NCBI GenBank assembly: GCA_027579435.1
Contig: JANBPK010001152.1
Coordinates: forward strand, 1 to 21,006
DNA: 21,006 nucleotides
Origin: Candolleomyces eurysporus
Lineage: Eukaryota; Basidiomycota; Agaricomycetes; Agaricales; Psathyrellaceae
Direction: 5' to 3'
Part shown: one piece after another, positions 10,757-21,006 of the stretch
Layout of the letters: each line of letters begins with the position of its first letter
Numbering within the stretch: the first letter of the stretch is position 1
Made by a program: the position numbers and the translations under genes
Notes under the pieces: generated by a model
Database searches by the model: none
What the model saw: only the letters and a program-made list of their open reading frames with translations
What the model was told of the DNA's origin: nothing

Positions 10757-13700
10757 TCAACTTCGACCTCCACCAGGAACCCAAGTCCTCCAAAATGTCA
10801 TAGCCTCCATCTTGGACAAATGTTCGGTCTTGTTCAAGCTTTCTACAAGCCTCAAGCCAAAGGCAACGTAATCATCAAACGTTTCGGTGTGCTCAGTCAT
10901 GTTCTGTCACGAAACAAAAAATATCAAACACTGGGAGAAGCGATGAACAACTGAGGCACTCACCACAAGGTTGTTTCGCATCACAGAAAACGTGTTTTTG
11001 ATAACTAGCCTCAAATTTGATATATCCAGATTACCACTAGCAACGGAAGCGTCGAGGTTGTTGAAGATCGCTGCAAAGAGACCAAAGATGTTAGCAAACG
11101 ACTGTCTGGAGTTGCAGAATGGCTAGTCCTTACTTTCCAATACACCAACCCGGCACTCGATAAATTGATCCTTTGTAAAACGATACACCCCAGAGTCGGG
11201 GTCGGGTGGTGGAGGCAACGCAATCTGGCATCCTTGCAACAAAGGATGCTGCAACTGATCAACAGAGAGAAAGCGAGAAGCGTAGAGTTTGAACAAGGAC
11301 AGAGTCCAATCGTTGACAGAGACCAATGCGTGGAAGAAGCTTGCTAAAAACCGCTCTTTGAGATCGAGAGAAGGGGCCGCCGACTACGAAAACGAAGAGT
11401 AATTAGCCTGGAGGCTTGAACGATGAGTAGGTGATATACGGCACCTGGTACACCATCGGACAACGTTCCAAGATCGAAACCCAAACAATCACGTCAAACT
11501 TCCTCTTGAATGGCTCTGAAACACTCTGGACCTTGTCTGCCTTCGTTTTCTCTTCGAGGACACTTTTTGTCAGATCTAGGATACCCTTCATCTCCTTAGA
11601 CGCGGTCAGCCTCGACGAGCAATTTCAAAGTTTCAACAACTCACTTGCTCCTCCAGACCAGACAACAGCTTGCATCCAACCCAAGTAGAGCAGAGTTTAA
11701 GAGCTTCCACAAGTTCTTCCTTCACTACACATTCCTTGAAAGCCCGATAAGCAAGCCAATTGATGCGAGTATCCGAGATAGCCTGTTTGAGAGGTGCAGG
11801 ATCTGGCGCAGAAGGACTCGGAGGAACGTCTCCGGCCAACGCTTCTGGAATATCGCCGCTGGCCCAGTCGATGTCCGCAAATTCATTCCCAAACAAGTCT
11901 TGACTTTCCTCTTCCTCTTCAACTTGAACGACCTTTTTGGGAACGGCCGGGCGGGGAGGAGGAACCGCTTCGTACCAGCGGTCAATGGCCAAAGCCAGAA
12001 TCCTGCGGGCGTCATTCTGAGCTTCTGCGTCCTCTCGGGCGACATGGAAAAGAGGTTTGAGTGCAGCTAAAGAGAAATTCAACAAAAAATCAGTACCGAC
12101 TATCTGCATCAGCAACCTTCGCAAGAAAGTCGGGAGACGTACTGATCAAACTGGGTTCAGGCGCACCCGGGATCTCATAGAGTTTGGACACGGCCCCGAG
12201 CAACAACTTTGCGAGCAACTTCGTCCGACCCAATTCGTTGTCCTCATCAATCTTCCACTTGTTCGCGAGACATCCGGCCATCGAATTCACCCAAGGTGCG
12301 AGCTTTTCGATGCTCAAGTCCGGTTCATGGTGAATAATGAACTTTGCCCAATAATACAGACTCCGAATGAGCATAACCCGTGTCTGGAAAGTCGCTTCGG
12401 CAAAGTCGATACTGTTACGGACTTGGTTGACTCTCGATTCATAGGTCGAAGGGTTGACTCGAACACCAACAATCGCAGCGCATATCCGGTTGATGATCAT
12501 CGAGGTATCCGCAACAGTCATTGTATCGAACTGAACTGCAGAAACCGGCTCCGACAGGGAAATTAACTTCTTGATGCTGAACGGCTTCGCGGATTCTTCC
12601 TTTGAGGCTCTGAAAATGAACTTGAGCAAGACGACGTAGGCCGAGTCTTTGGGATCGACTGCAGAGAGACCGTCGACATCTGGGTGGCGAAGGAAGCGGG
12701 GGAATTCGCAGACCTCATCTTCCAAGCTGACGAAGCGGCGAGGTGCGAAGACCTTGTCGACGACCAACTTGACGAGGGAGGAGACATCCAGGATCTTCCA
12801 ACCCCATCGTTCATTTAGGATGAACCATCTTGAAAGCAGGTGGCGAATATAGTAGTCCTGTTCCAGCGTCTGTGTTTTCATTTGCTTGAATGTCCCGTCG
12901 CAGAGGAAAGTGACAACCTCCCATGCGGCTGGAAGATTGGGTTTGCTTAATGCCATCCCATTAATTGAGAATTGAGATAGCGCGCAGAGGGAGAAGGTTG
13001 CCTTCCAGAGGTTTTCGAAGAGTACGAAATCGGGTTGATTTTCGGAAAATGTTTTGAAACATGAAAGGACAAATTGCCAGAAGATGTGGCCGCGCTTCCT
13101 AGGATGACCCAGCTGATCGTACTCCGAAAGGAGGTGAATCAGGCGTACCCACATTTGTGCGGAAAAGGTAGGGACGGTGACCTCGGATAGCGCTTTCGTC
13201 TCCAAGTCTTCCAGCACTGGCTGCATAGTTTTGTCGAGTCCCAAAAGGAGGAGGTGATGGATAAGAAGTTGGATAGAGTCAACAACGGGGGATGCGGCGA
13301 GGTCTCCACGGTCATTCAGGATCTGTCCACCAATTCGAGCGGTCAATTCAACGGCAAGCCAATGCGCTTGGAATAAGGGTAGATCAAGGGCGTCCGGGGA
13401 CGATAGCTGAAGGCTCTTCAGGCGAAGAATCAGGCGGGTTACTTCGGTTCCAATGGCATCTTTCACATCGGAACGACTGTTTTCGTCCAGCTGGGGTAGT
13501 CGATGTGAAATTGCTTGGCCGAGGTGATGGATAATGTGGGTCCAATCGTCCACTCGATCCAGTTGGTCGGGATCGGGGATACCGGAGGCGAAATCGAACA
13601 TGTCCTCGCAGGCTTTCTTCACTGATTGAGAGATATCGTCAATAGTAGCATCGGGCATGATTCGGTATGTGTGGAGGTGAACCCGGAGGGGAACCAATGG

Positions 13701-16700
13701 GGACAGCTCGGAGGCAGGGTTCACGGCCAAGGTCAACTCGCGCAGCCAACCCTTCCGAATATAACTCTCCGAATTGAAAGCATTCCCGGACCTCAGAAAT
13801 GGAATTCCTGAGTCTTGCACGACAGAAATCTCGTCTACGTCTTCATCCTCGTCAACTGCGATAGGCGAGTATGGAGGATCATTGTCGTCTGCAAAAAGGT
13901 CGAGGCGTCCAGCAGGGCTTGAGCGCGATTGTCTTGCATCCCGGGGCGCATCGAATGGTGAATTTCGATCAGACGACGGGGCACGGCGGTGTATAGGCCC
14001 ATCCCATTGTCGTACTTTCGGTTGCAGGAAAAGCTCGTTGGAAGGTCCTGCGTCCACCTCTAAATCACCTGGGAGGAAGTGGCGAGGCTTGCTTGCAGAA
14101 ACTTTGGCCTTTCCACCTTTTTTGGGTTTGACGAGGGTTATGCCATTGGCCTTCATGGCAGCTCTACGCGCCTTCTCCTTCTGACGCTTTGCTCTCTGTT
14201 GAGCCTCCCGACGAACCACCTCGGGGTCAACATCGTCGGCGTCCGTGCCACCATCCGTAGAGTCATCGTCGGCGTCACTCCCGTACCCCATAGAAGATTC
14301 ACGGGGACGAGAGGTAGAAGATGCTGCACGGTTGTCTCGTCGTTGGCGAGATTTCTTCCCGGAGCCTGTGTCATGGCCATATCCGTCGAAGTTGCTGATC
14401 AGTGCTTGATGCTCATGGCCCATCCCCCGCGCGCCCGATGTCACGATATCGTGCTTATATCCCGACTTTTTGTCCATCCACGGTTTCTTGCCCTCCGATT
14501 TCGATCTCCTTTTGCCCTTGGGCTTTTTCTTTTTCTCTCGGTCGCCTTTCTCTTCGAAGACACGAGTCCGTTGGAGCATATAATTAATCATCGTTGCCTC
14601 GGTAAATGTTCCAGGCCTCTTGACCACGAACTTTCTGATAGTCTGATCGTCGACGGCCTCGAGGTCGGATTGGTCGGAACTGTCGTAATTAACCAAACCA
14701 GCCACCTTTCCCTTCTTCTTTTTCGGGGGACGCGAGGAGTTCGCGCTACGAGAAGGCTTGCTGGGCCCAGGAGAGCCAGGAGGTGACCAGGCAGGCTCAA
14801 ACTCGAGGACTTCGGGGTTGTCCGACATCTCGAGCTCACTTTCCGAATCTCCTCTGATATCCCTCATATTCCCGCCGTTCCCAACTTTGCGCTTTCGAGA
14901 TTGGCCTGGCAAGAGTGGGACTCCATCATCATATGAAGGAACAACAGGCTTTGACTTCCTGGAGGGACCTTGGGCCTCTAACAGTGATATTGCCAGTCCA
15001 GGAGGCATGGTTTTACAGAGTGTGTGCACCGCTTTTCTGAGTTTGCGTTGCTGGGATGTTTCTTCATCGGATTCGGAAGATTCACTAAGAACAGGAGATG
15101 AGGGGCGCGAAGGGGCCTCTTCCGAGTCCGAAGAGACGGAGATCACATCCATTGCGTCGCCGTTTCTATTCACACCGTGAGGCTCGGTTTTGACAGTGCT
15201 TGCACGTTCTTCGTCGGATGGTGGGCCATTGCCGTAGAGATTAAAGAGATAGTCTCCATTGTCTGTAAGCCAAACAAGTCAGATAACAGCTCCCATTCCG
15301 CAACAACATGCATATCTTACCAGGATCCTGGGTAGAGGAGGCGCCCGAGGGACCTGCATCGGCGCCGGTGTTGCCAGGGACAGCAGTACGTTTCCTTACT
15401 TCCTCCCTCTCAGCCCTTTCCTTTCGTTTCCGTTCCTTCTCCCTCTTCCGCTCCTCCCTCTGCTGCCGCCTCCGTCTCCGTTCCTCTTCCAACTTTGCTC
15501 GTGCTTCTTTCTTCCTAGCCTTTTCATCCTTCTCTCGAGCCCTCCTTTTTCTTTTCTCTTCCTGACTCTCGTCAAGTTCATTGAGAATATCATCGGCAGA
15601 ACGTGGCTGTTTCTTCCTTCGATCACGCGAAATCCTGTCCAGATCTTCATCTTCCGCAGGTGGAACAAATGCTTCGTCCTGAGTGCCTTGACCATTTCCG
15701 TTCTGGGGGTCGTGGTGACCGTCTCCTCTAGGAACGTTCCTGAGTTTGACTATGGCTTCAGGCATAGCCTTCAACTGGTTTCGATATCGAAGGTCTTCCA
15801 GCGTGAAAGGTTGCTTCTGTGCTGCACTCCTTTGTCGCAAAGAGTACCTGGAAGTTTCGGCTTCTTGCATTTCATGTACAACGGCAGGAATAGGTTCGTC
15901 TGGAGGAGACTGTGCAGGCTCCGATTGCTCGTGAGCTTCGGGAGGAGGGGTTGGAGGCGGAGACGGGGAGGGATCCAGGAGCATTGAGCGACTCGCAACG
16001 CTGGAAATATCGGGTGAAGAAGGAACGGAATCCAGTTGCATTGAGGTCGACATTGGGGAAACAGGGGCCGTTTCGGATCGTTTGCCCGGTGAAGAGAACA
16101 GAGAGTTGATATCGTCACCTCGCTCATCGGCGAATAGGTCTGCAGTATCCGGAGGGTCAAACGTCTGTGGTTGTGATGACACAGGCTCGACGTTCATAGA
16201 CGAAGCATCGCCGTTTTCAGGTTGCCTGGCTGGCAAAGAGAACAGCAGTTTAGCGTCAGGATCTCGCTCTTCAGCGAAGAGTCCCCCGCGATTCGGCAAA
16301 TCATGCGCCTGGGACCGTTGTGAGGGAGAAATTACGCGTTGGGGTGAAGCACCATTGGCAGGTGAAGATATTTTCGACGAGAGTTGGGTTTGCACAATAG
16401 ATGGAGAGCCCAAAGGGGTCGTTGAATGCTGGAAAGGGGATGGTAGATTCGGACACGGAGTCAATGGGATGCCAGCCAGTGGTGTTGCTTTTAAAATGGG
16501 ACTACCCAAAAGGAGTGGATCTTGAGAACCGTCTACCACTAGTTCAACATCAGGCTCTCCGGTAGAAGCTTCGCGAGTGGTCGAGGGTGAATCCCACACT
16601 CTCGTTGGTGAGGTATTGTCGATATCAAGCGTGGTCGATGATTGGGTTGGAAAAGGCGCTTCAGAGACAGAATGAGGCGGTTTTTTCTTTCACTGGCGTT

Positions 16701-16927
16701 GATGGGAGGCTTGGTGTCGAGAAATCTCCCTGATGGGTTAGCTAGAGTGAAAGTTAGGTGAGATGAGATGGCCAACGAAAGGGCGAGTTCACTTTGATTC
16801 TTTTGTTAGGATGAAAATAAGCATCTTCTCCTTGAGTATCCCTTTTTGTCTGTGGGCTCCGAAGCCTGTCTAGTTCCTCGAGCTCTTCAACATCTGAGGT
16901 CTCAACGTATTCGTCATCGGAGTCCAT
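10757..16927 (-). CDS. MMS22: Mms22/Mus7 replication-fork repair protein
   Basis: Spliced model: complement of 10757-10903, 10964-11070, 11134-11383, 11445-11594, 11645-12066, 12143-15262, 15321-16741 and 16793-16927. This gives about 1916 aa if one base of the A run at 16681-16686 is ignored, close to fission yeast Mus7. Mms22/Mus7 supports recovery of stalled replication forks; in budding yeast it works with the Rtt101-Mms1 ubiquitin ligase. The N-terminus is acidic (MDSDDEYVETSDVEELEEL). A family motif sits near residue 343 (RYSLRQRSAAQKQPFTLEDL, then RNQLKAMPEAIVKLR). A very charged E/R/K helix spans about 437-494, followed by a long Ser/Asp-rich disordered part. From about residue 960 it becomes a helical repeat-like region (for example IFWQFVLSCFKTF, VMLIRSLYYWAKFIIHHEPD, KLLAKLLLGAVSKLYEIPG) to the end WRTWVPGGGRS. 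The start is supported by the 51-nt first intron. Its divergent neighbour is the F-box gene. Confidence 0.88.
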
Positions 16928-17096
16928 TCGCGACCTGTTCTGCTATTAGCCCGACTGTGTAACCAGAGTCGTTCAGAGGCGTACACCACCTGAGCAGTCA
17001 CGAATTCCCTGCCGACCACCTGTAGGAAAGGTGCCCACGCTGGCTTTGGCAAACGCGCTCTGAGGAGTCGACGATCGAACGGAAACCAAGCGGAAG

Positions 17097-17102
17097 ACGC
17101 GT
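17097..17102. promoter_or_regulatory. MCB-like ACGCGT box upstream of MMS22
   Basis: The palindromic MluI cell-cycle box ACGCGT lies in the context GACGCGTGAC, about 170 nt upstream of the MMS22 ATG. MBF/DSC1 factors use this site at G1/S genes in yeasts, which would suit a replication-repair gene. A six-base site is expected several times by chance in 21 kb (others occur inside exons), so this is suggestive only. Confidence 0.35.
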
Positions 17103-17274
17103 GACAGATGTCATGCTCACCTGACCGTGACACCTCGTTCCGCGTCACATCGAAGAGACTTGAAGCTTGACCGGCTGCACCTGGCCGCACCGCAGCAATG
17201 GTTGGGCGCTTGATTGTCCTCACACTCACCGTGGCAGGGAACCTGCCAAAGAACTGCCACCCGTCAGCCCATCC

Positions 17275-17282
17275 TTATAAAC
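17275..17282 (+). promoter_or_regulatory. TATA-like box of the F-box gene
   Basis: TTATAAAC lies 41-48 nt upstream of the F-box gene ATG at 17323. Spacing to any start site would leave a very short 5' UTR. A CT-rich stretch (CCCTTCTTTCTTC) sits between it and the ATG, as is common near fungal transcription starts. Confidence 0.4.
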
Positions 17283-17322
17283 TGCTGTAGTACCAACGTC
17301 CCAAGCAACCCTTCTTTCTTCA

Positions 17323-18926
17323 ATGCCTTCATCTCTTTCTCGAGTCTTCAAACGACTGTCCCTCGGTGCAAATAGGTCTCCTAAATCAAGGCCGGGCCTC
17401 GAGAGCCCAACTCCCAGGGGAATAGTAGCATCTCAAACTCTGAATGCCTCGGTGTGTTATTTCTCCCTGGTCCGGTTCTGTTCCTTTGCTGAAACGGTGT
17501 GTGCACAGTATGGAAAAGTCGAAGAGGTGGAACCCGAAGGTCATTTACAATCAATATGTAATGCATCGCCCCCAGCCCCAGGTACAGAGGTAGGCCGAAG
17601 CACTCTTTCGATGTCACTATCACTCATTAGTCGCAATTCGAGTTCAGGACGGTCTGACGAGCCTACCTGGCGAACTAATTGACGCCATTGCGCTGATGCT
17701 GGATCGTCGGACGCACAGAAGCCTTTGTTTAACAGCGAAAGTGTTTGTGCCACATATGCAACGCATTCTGTTCCGCAGCTTCAAGATTGATTTTCCCCAC
17801 ATATTTGTGAGGAGGTTGTGGGAATTCGTCGGCACCTTCATGGGATNCCCCCCATCTTCTGCATTACATCCGAGAGTTGTCGCTTGTCTACAGCCACAAG
17901 ACGCACCAACCACTGATTGGCTCTGATATCAAATCTATTCTGCGAGGCATTGATACAGTTGTCTATCTTCGTATCCACTCAGACGGGGCCTCGCATTACG
18001 CTGGACTAGTCTCATTTCTCACAGAGTGGTTTCCCAATATACCCGTCCAGAGACTCCATCTATCCAATGTTTGTCTTCCCCCTCACCTCCTGTACCAGCT
18101 CAAACACCTTTGTAAACTCGACATGAACTCGATGTCGCTTACAAACGACAACTTCCAGCCACTTCAAGATTTGGAGCTTACAGCACTATCGATAGACGAT
18201 TCCTCACCAGGGTCTAGCTTGATTTCAACCCTCAAAAGTGGGCTATCAATCAATCCAGACGCCCTGCGTTCGTTGGACCTTTCCGGAGCGTTTGGTCTCG
18301 TTGAACATTGGCGGTTCCCACTCGCCGGATTCAGAAACTTGAGATCGTTGGTACTTTTCCCTAGAATCAACCGATTCACGGGAGCGATCCGAGCTCCAGA
18401 ATACCGTTCGTATCCTTCACAATTTTCCCTCCCATTCTAAAACTGAAAACCCTTACTTGCAGGAAAACCGCTCTTCGATTTGTCAACCCTTACCGAGCTG
18501 GAATGCCTTGTCATAAAACTCGACTTATTAAACGACAATATGCAGTTAAATTTCGACAGAGACATACCACAACCAAATCATGGATGGGTCACCGATGTCC
18601 TGAAGAGTGCCTCCAACCTCCCACAGCTCAAAAAGATTGGATTTCAAATGCATTTTCAGAAAACGTGCAAGGTTGCGCGCTGGAGACTTGGATGGGATAC
18701 CTGGCAGGAACTCTTTATGGACGTAAGAGGGTGGCCGGCACTGTGCCAGTTGGATTTCGTTTGGCATGTCCAGGACGTCACGGCCAGGCTGCAGGACCCA
18801 GAGGACTGTGACGATTCGAGGCTCTTCTTACGACATATATTGAGCGAGGTTGTAGGTCATCCAAAAATTAGGGTCACATCGTTCATGCCTCGCGGAAACC
18901 AGGTCGTTTCTATATCAAAACTGTAG
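17323..18926 (+). CDS. F-box / leucine-rich-repeat-like protein
   Basis: Spliced model: 17323-17451, 17509-17589, 17648-18405, 18463-18926; 476 aa after ignoring the N at 17847. F-box proteins recruit targets to SCF ubiquitin ligases through Skp1. After a basic, Ser/Pro-rich N-terminus (MPSSLSRVFKRLSLG), an F-box-like segment starts near residue 71 (DGLTSLPGELIDAIALMLD, RRTHRSLCLTAKVF). It is followed by an LRR-like region with repeated hydrophobic L-x-L patterns (VQRLHLSNVCLP, LCKLDMNSMSL, ALRSLDLSGAFGL, FRNLRSLVLFP, LTELECLVIKLD). This layout is common in large lineage-specific F-box families of mushrooms; I cannot assign a target. Exon 2 relies on donor GAG|GTAGGC, which keeps the F-box in frame. 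Removing the N restores GSPHLLHYIRELSL across it. Sequence similarity to other families was not recognised. Confidence 0.78.
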
Positions 18927-19109
18927 TAGATGTTTCATTTGTTAATACAATACGGATTCCATGTATTTACTTGTGACATGATAAGTAGGCTGATATTTGG
19001 CTCTGTTATGATCGCAAGCCATTACCCTCTCGGACTGTTCCCAGTTTCAATGCTCGGTCTAATTGCAAGTGTCCGACTTTCGTTTGTTGTCTCTTCATTG
19101 CTCTGTAGC
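18927..19109. other. Short tandem gap before the zinc transporter
   Basis: These 183 bp follow the F-box stop codon and should contain its 3' end and the transporter promoter. The transporter's reading frame stays open through them back to ATG 18930 (with another ATG at 18978), so part could be coding if an upstream start is used. Confidence 0.4.
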
Positions 19110-21006
19110 ATGCCTGTGCCCGATGCCAGGACGCGGAATAAGATTAGCTTGAATCCCTCGAAAATCTTATCCCCGTCGTAAGTTTCATTTCTTCCATTAG
19201 AGCTAGGCTGACGCGACACGTTGACCTTCAAGTCTCCCAAAGAATGCTTTACCCCGCATCCTCCTCGCAAATGTCCTGTTTGTTGTCGCCCTCAAGGCTA
19301 CGAAGGAATGGCTATTGGACCTTGATGTTGGTGTACTATGGGTCCTTATGAGAGTGCTTGCGTGTGGTGGATTCGGTGTCTTGGTATGGGAGGTGACAAC
19401 CGGACAGATTGCGAAACGCAAGTCAATCGAGGTGCGTAGTAATTCTAGTCTCTCAGAACTCATATCTCAAACCTCTTCCAGTGGTCTGCACTTGCCCTGG
19501 CCTCCTTTCTGCTGTTTGTACAATACGGATCCATGTTCGTGGCACTGTACAGGCTGTCGTCGACCAGGTGCGCTCATTCAACTCGCACGTCCACGTTCAA
19601 CTAATTCAATTGAGTCAGAGTCATCCTCTTCACCCACTTCGCCACATATTGGATATCCGCGTTCACCCGCTACACCTCAACACGTAAAGCACTTACAATC
19701 CTCGCTGCACTTATTATCTCAGTCCTTGCCGATACTCGCTTCGCCCTCCACACCGTCTCCAAATTCGCTCCTGGATACGGAGCTCTCCTCGTACACGCGC
19801 TGTCATCCGTCGCCGTCGATCATACGGTCGGCGTTCTTGTCCCCTCATTAGGCTCGACCTTCACCATCGCATTCACCACTCTCGGGGCTTGCATATTTGC
19901 GCTACCATTTTATCTATTTAGGTCCCTCCTGCTAAATTTCCCTCCAAGCCCCAGCCTCCCCCTAATTTCTCTGGTCATAATTCCGTTTGTTGCGTATTCG
20001 TTGCTGTTCATGACGCCCGTGACAAACCATTCATTCGACTACACCAACCTCTCTTCATCCGTCTTTGCTGTCTCCTTTCCGACTTTGGCGGTACTCTCCG
20101 GGCTTCTCGGTCCACTGGCCTTTTCGGAGTTCCCTTCATGGAGTGATCTTGCTGTTGCATTCCTCTTGTATCATGGTATGTCCTTTCAGAGTCTCTGAGG
20201 GATAATTGGATTAACCGTTAGATAGGAATGTACCCGGATCGTACCGAAGCGCTGGCCATTGCACCGCGGGCGCCCACCACAAGATTGATGAAGACCTACC
20301 TCAAAGCTATTCTTTCAAATCCAGAGTCAAGAAAGATATTTTATTTCTTGATGTTGAACTTGGCGTACATGCTCGTCCAGATGCTGTACGGCGTCTGGAC
20401 CAACAGTCTGGGGTTGATTTCCGATGGTGAGATCTTTTATCTTCGATGCGCATCAAGCGAGTGTTGACCTTTGTTACCCCAGCAATCCATATGGCTTTCG
20501 ATTGCATGGCCATCGGTGTTGGGCTTCTAGCGTCCGTCATGGCGACCTGGGAGCCTAATGAACGCTTTACATATGGGTAAGAGACCATTTCCCCTGTTGG
20601 TCATTGAGCGCTCTCACCATGATGTTCCCTAGCTATGGCCGGATCGAAACGTTATCTGGGTTTGCTAATGGAATATTCTTGATCCTGATTTCCATTTTCA
20701 TCGTGTTCGAGGCCATTCAGAGGATGTGAGTTTGCTGTCTGGATGTGCTGCCTGTGTTCTCATTCTCCCGATCAGATTGGACCCACCTGAGATGAGCACG
20801 AATCAATTATTGCTTGTCAGTTCAGTTGGTTTGGGTGTCAACTTGTTTGGTATGTTTGCGATGGGAGGACATCATCATCATGTACGTGAAAATTTATTTT
20901 TGTCTACTTACTTGAACGACAGCTTATTGACAAACATTGTCACGCAGGTGGGCACTCACACTCACATGGACACTCGCATTCATTGTTTGGTGGACATTCC
21001 GACCAT
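19110..21006 (+). CDS. MSC2: Cation diffusion facilitator zinc transporter, Msc2/ZnT5 type (3' end cut)
   Basis: Spliced model: 19110-19177, 19233-19431, 19482-19567, 19619-20175, 20226-20426, 20483-20576, 20633-20725, 20776-20885, 20948-21006; 489 aa visible, still open at the window edge. CDF proteins export Zn2+ from cytosol into organelles in exchange for protons; Msc2 acts in the ER/early secretory pathway as a heterodimer with Zrg17. The first 300 residues are several extra hydrophobic segments, the mark of the ZnT5/Msc2 branch. The CDF core starts near residue 340 (FYFLMLNLAYMLVQMLYG). SLGLISDAIHMAFD carries the TM II site with H373 and D377; YGRIETLSGFANGIFL follows. The His-rich loop (HHHH, then GHSHSHGHSHS) lies between TM IV and V and is split by an intron whose donor I place at GTGAAA to keep frame. 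TM V, TM VI and the cytosolic domain lie beyond the window. The start is uncertain: ATG 19110 (MPVPDARTRNK), 18978 or 18930 are all in frame. Confidence 0.85.

Larger units (their letters stand above)
16928..17322. promoter_or_regulatory. Divergent promoter region MMS22 / F-box gene
   Basis: This 395-bp gap lies between start codons that face away from each other. It contains an ACGCGT site (17097-17102) and a TATA-like box near the F-box gene (17275-17282). A 119-codon minus-strand frame crosses it but has no domain and overlaps the MMS22 start in a different frame. Confidence 0.5.

Noticed and set aside
14079..14786. A 235-codon plus-strand frame and neighbouring frames (15259-15987, 16082-16525)
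   Set aside because: They lie wholly antisense to MMS22 exons, whose reading is supported by family motifs and splice phase.
16870..17229. A 119-codon minus-strand frame upstream of MMS22
   Set aside because: It overlaps the MMS22 start in another frame, has no domain, and sits in the divergent promoter.

Overview
The window looks like nuclear DNA of a basidiomycete, most likely a mushroom-forming agaricomycete. The genes are dense, most carry many 50-90 nt GT-AG introns, several coding exons are only 3-19 nt, and the gene complement is fungal (FIS1, COX23, MMS22/Mus7, an acetamidase-type amidase, an F-box/LRR-like protein, a peptidase M50B-like membrane protein). All exon boundaries below were read by eye from splice signals and phase. 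Each model closes on an integral reading frame, with the exceptions stated.

Layout, left to right: a divergent histone H2A variant (minus, 183-1068); a peptidase M50B-like integral membrane protein (plus, 1857-3379); the mitochondrial/peroxisomal fission adaptor FIS1 (minus, 4094-4787); the large U2AF splicing subunit (plus, 4873-6926), divergent from FIS1 with only 85 bp between start codons; an amidase-signature hydrolase (plus, 7215-9482); the twin-CX9C mitochondrial protein COX23 (minus, 9540-9949), convergent with the amidase; a weak orphan ORF (10051-10347); a very long MMS22/Mus7 replication-repair gene (minus, 10757-16927); an F-box/LRR-like gene (plus, 17323-18926), divergent from MMS22; and a CDF-family zinc transporter of the Msc2/ZnT5 type (plus, from about 19110 and running off the right edge).

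The genes do not form a pathway or cluster. This is ordinary housekeeping chromosome organised as divergent and convergent pairs. There is no convincing mobile element, CRISPR, tRNA or rRNA.

The most unusual item is the histone H2A gene. It keeps the histone fold and the acidic patch, mixes H2A.Z-like and canonical-H2A-like signatures, has a remodelled L1 loop, a long basic then acidic C-terminal tail with no SQ motif, and starts with a 3-nt coding exon followed by a 17-nt exon. A duplicated 30-bp element containing a CCAAT box lies upstream of it.

Sequence quality matters here. The 13 N characters mostly sit at homopolymers. Six of the nine that fall in coding exons behave as spurious inserted bases that break otherwise intact frames (amidase, F-box gene). 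A run of six A in MMS22 also seems one base too long.
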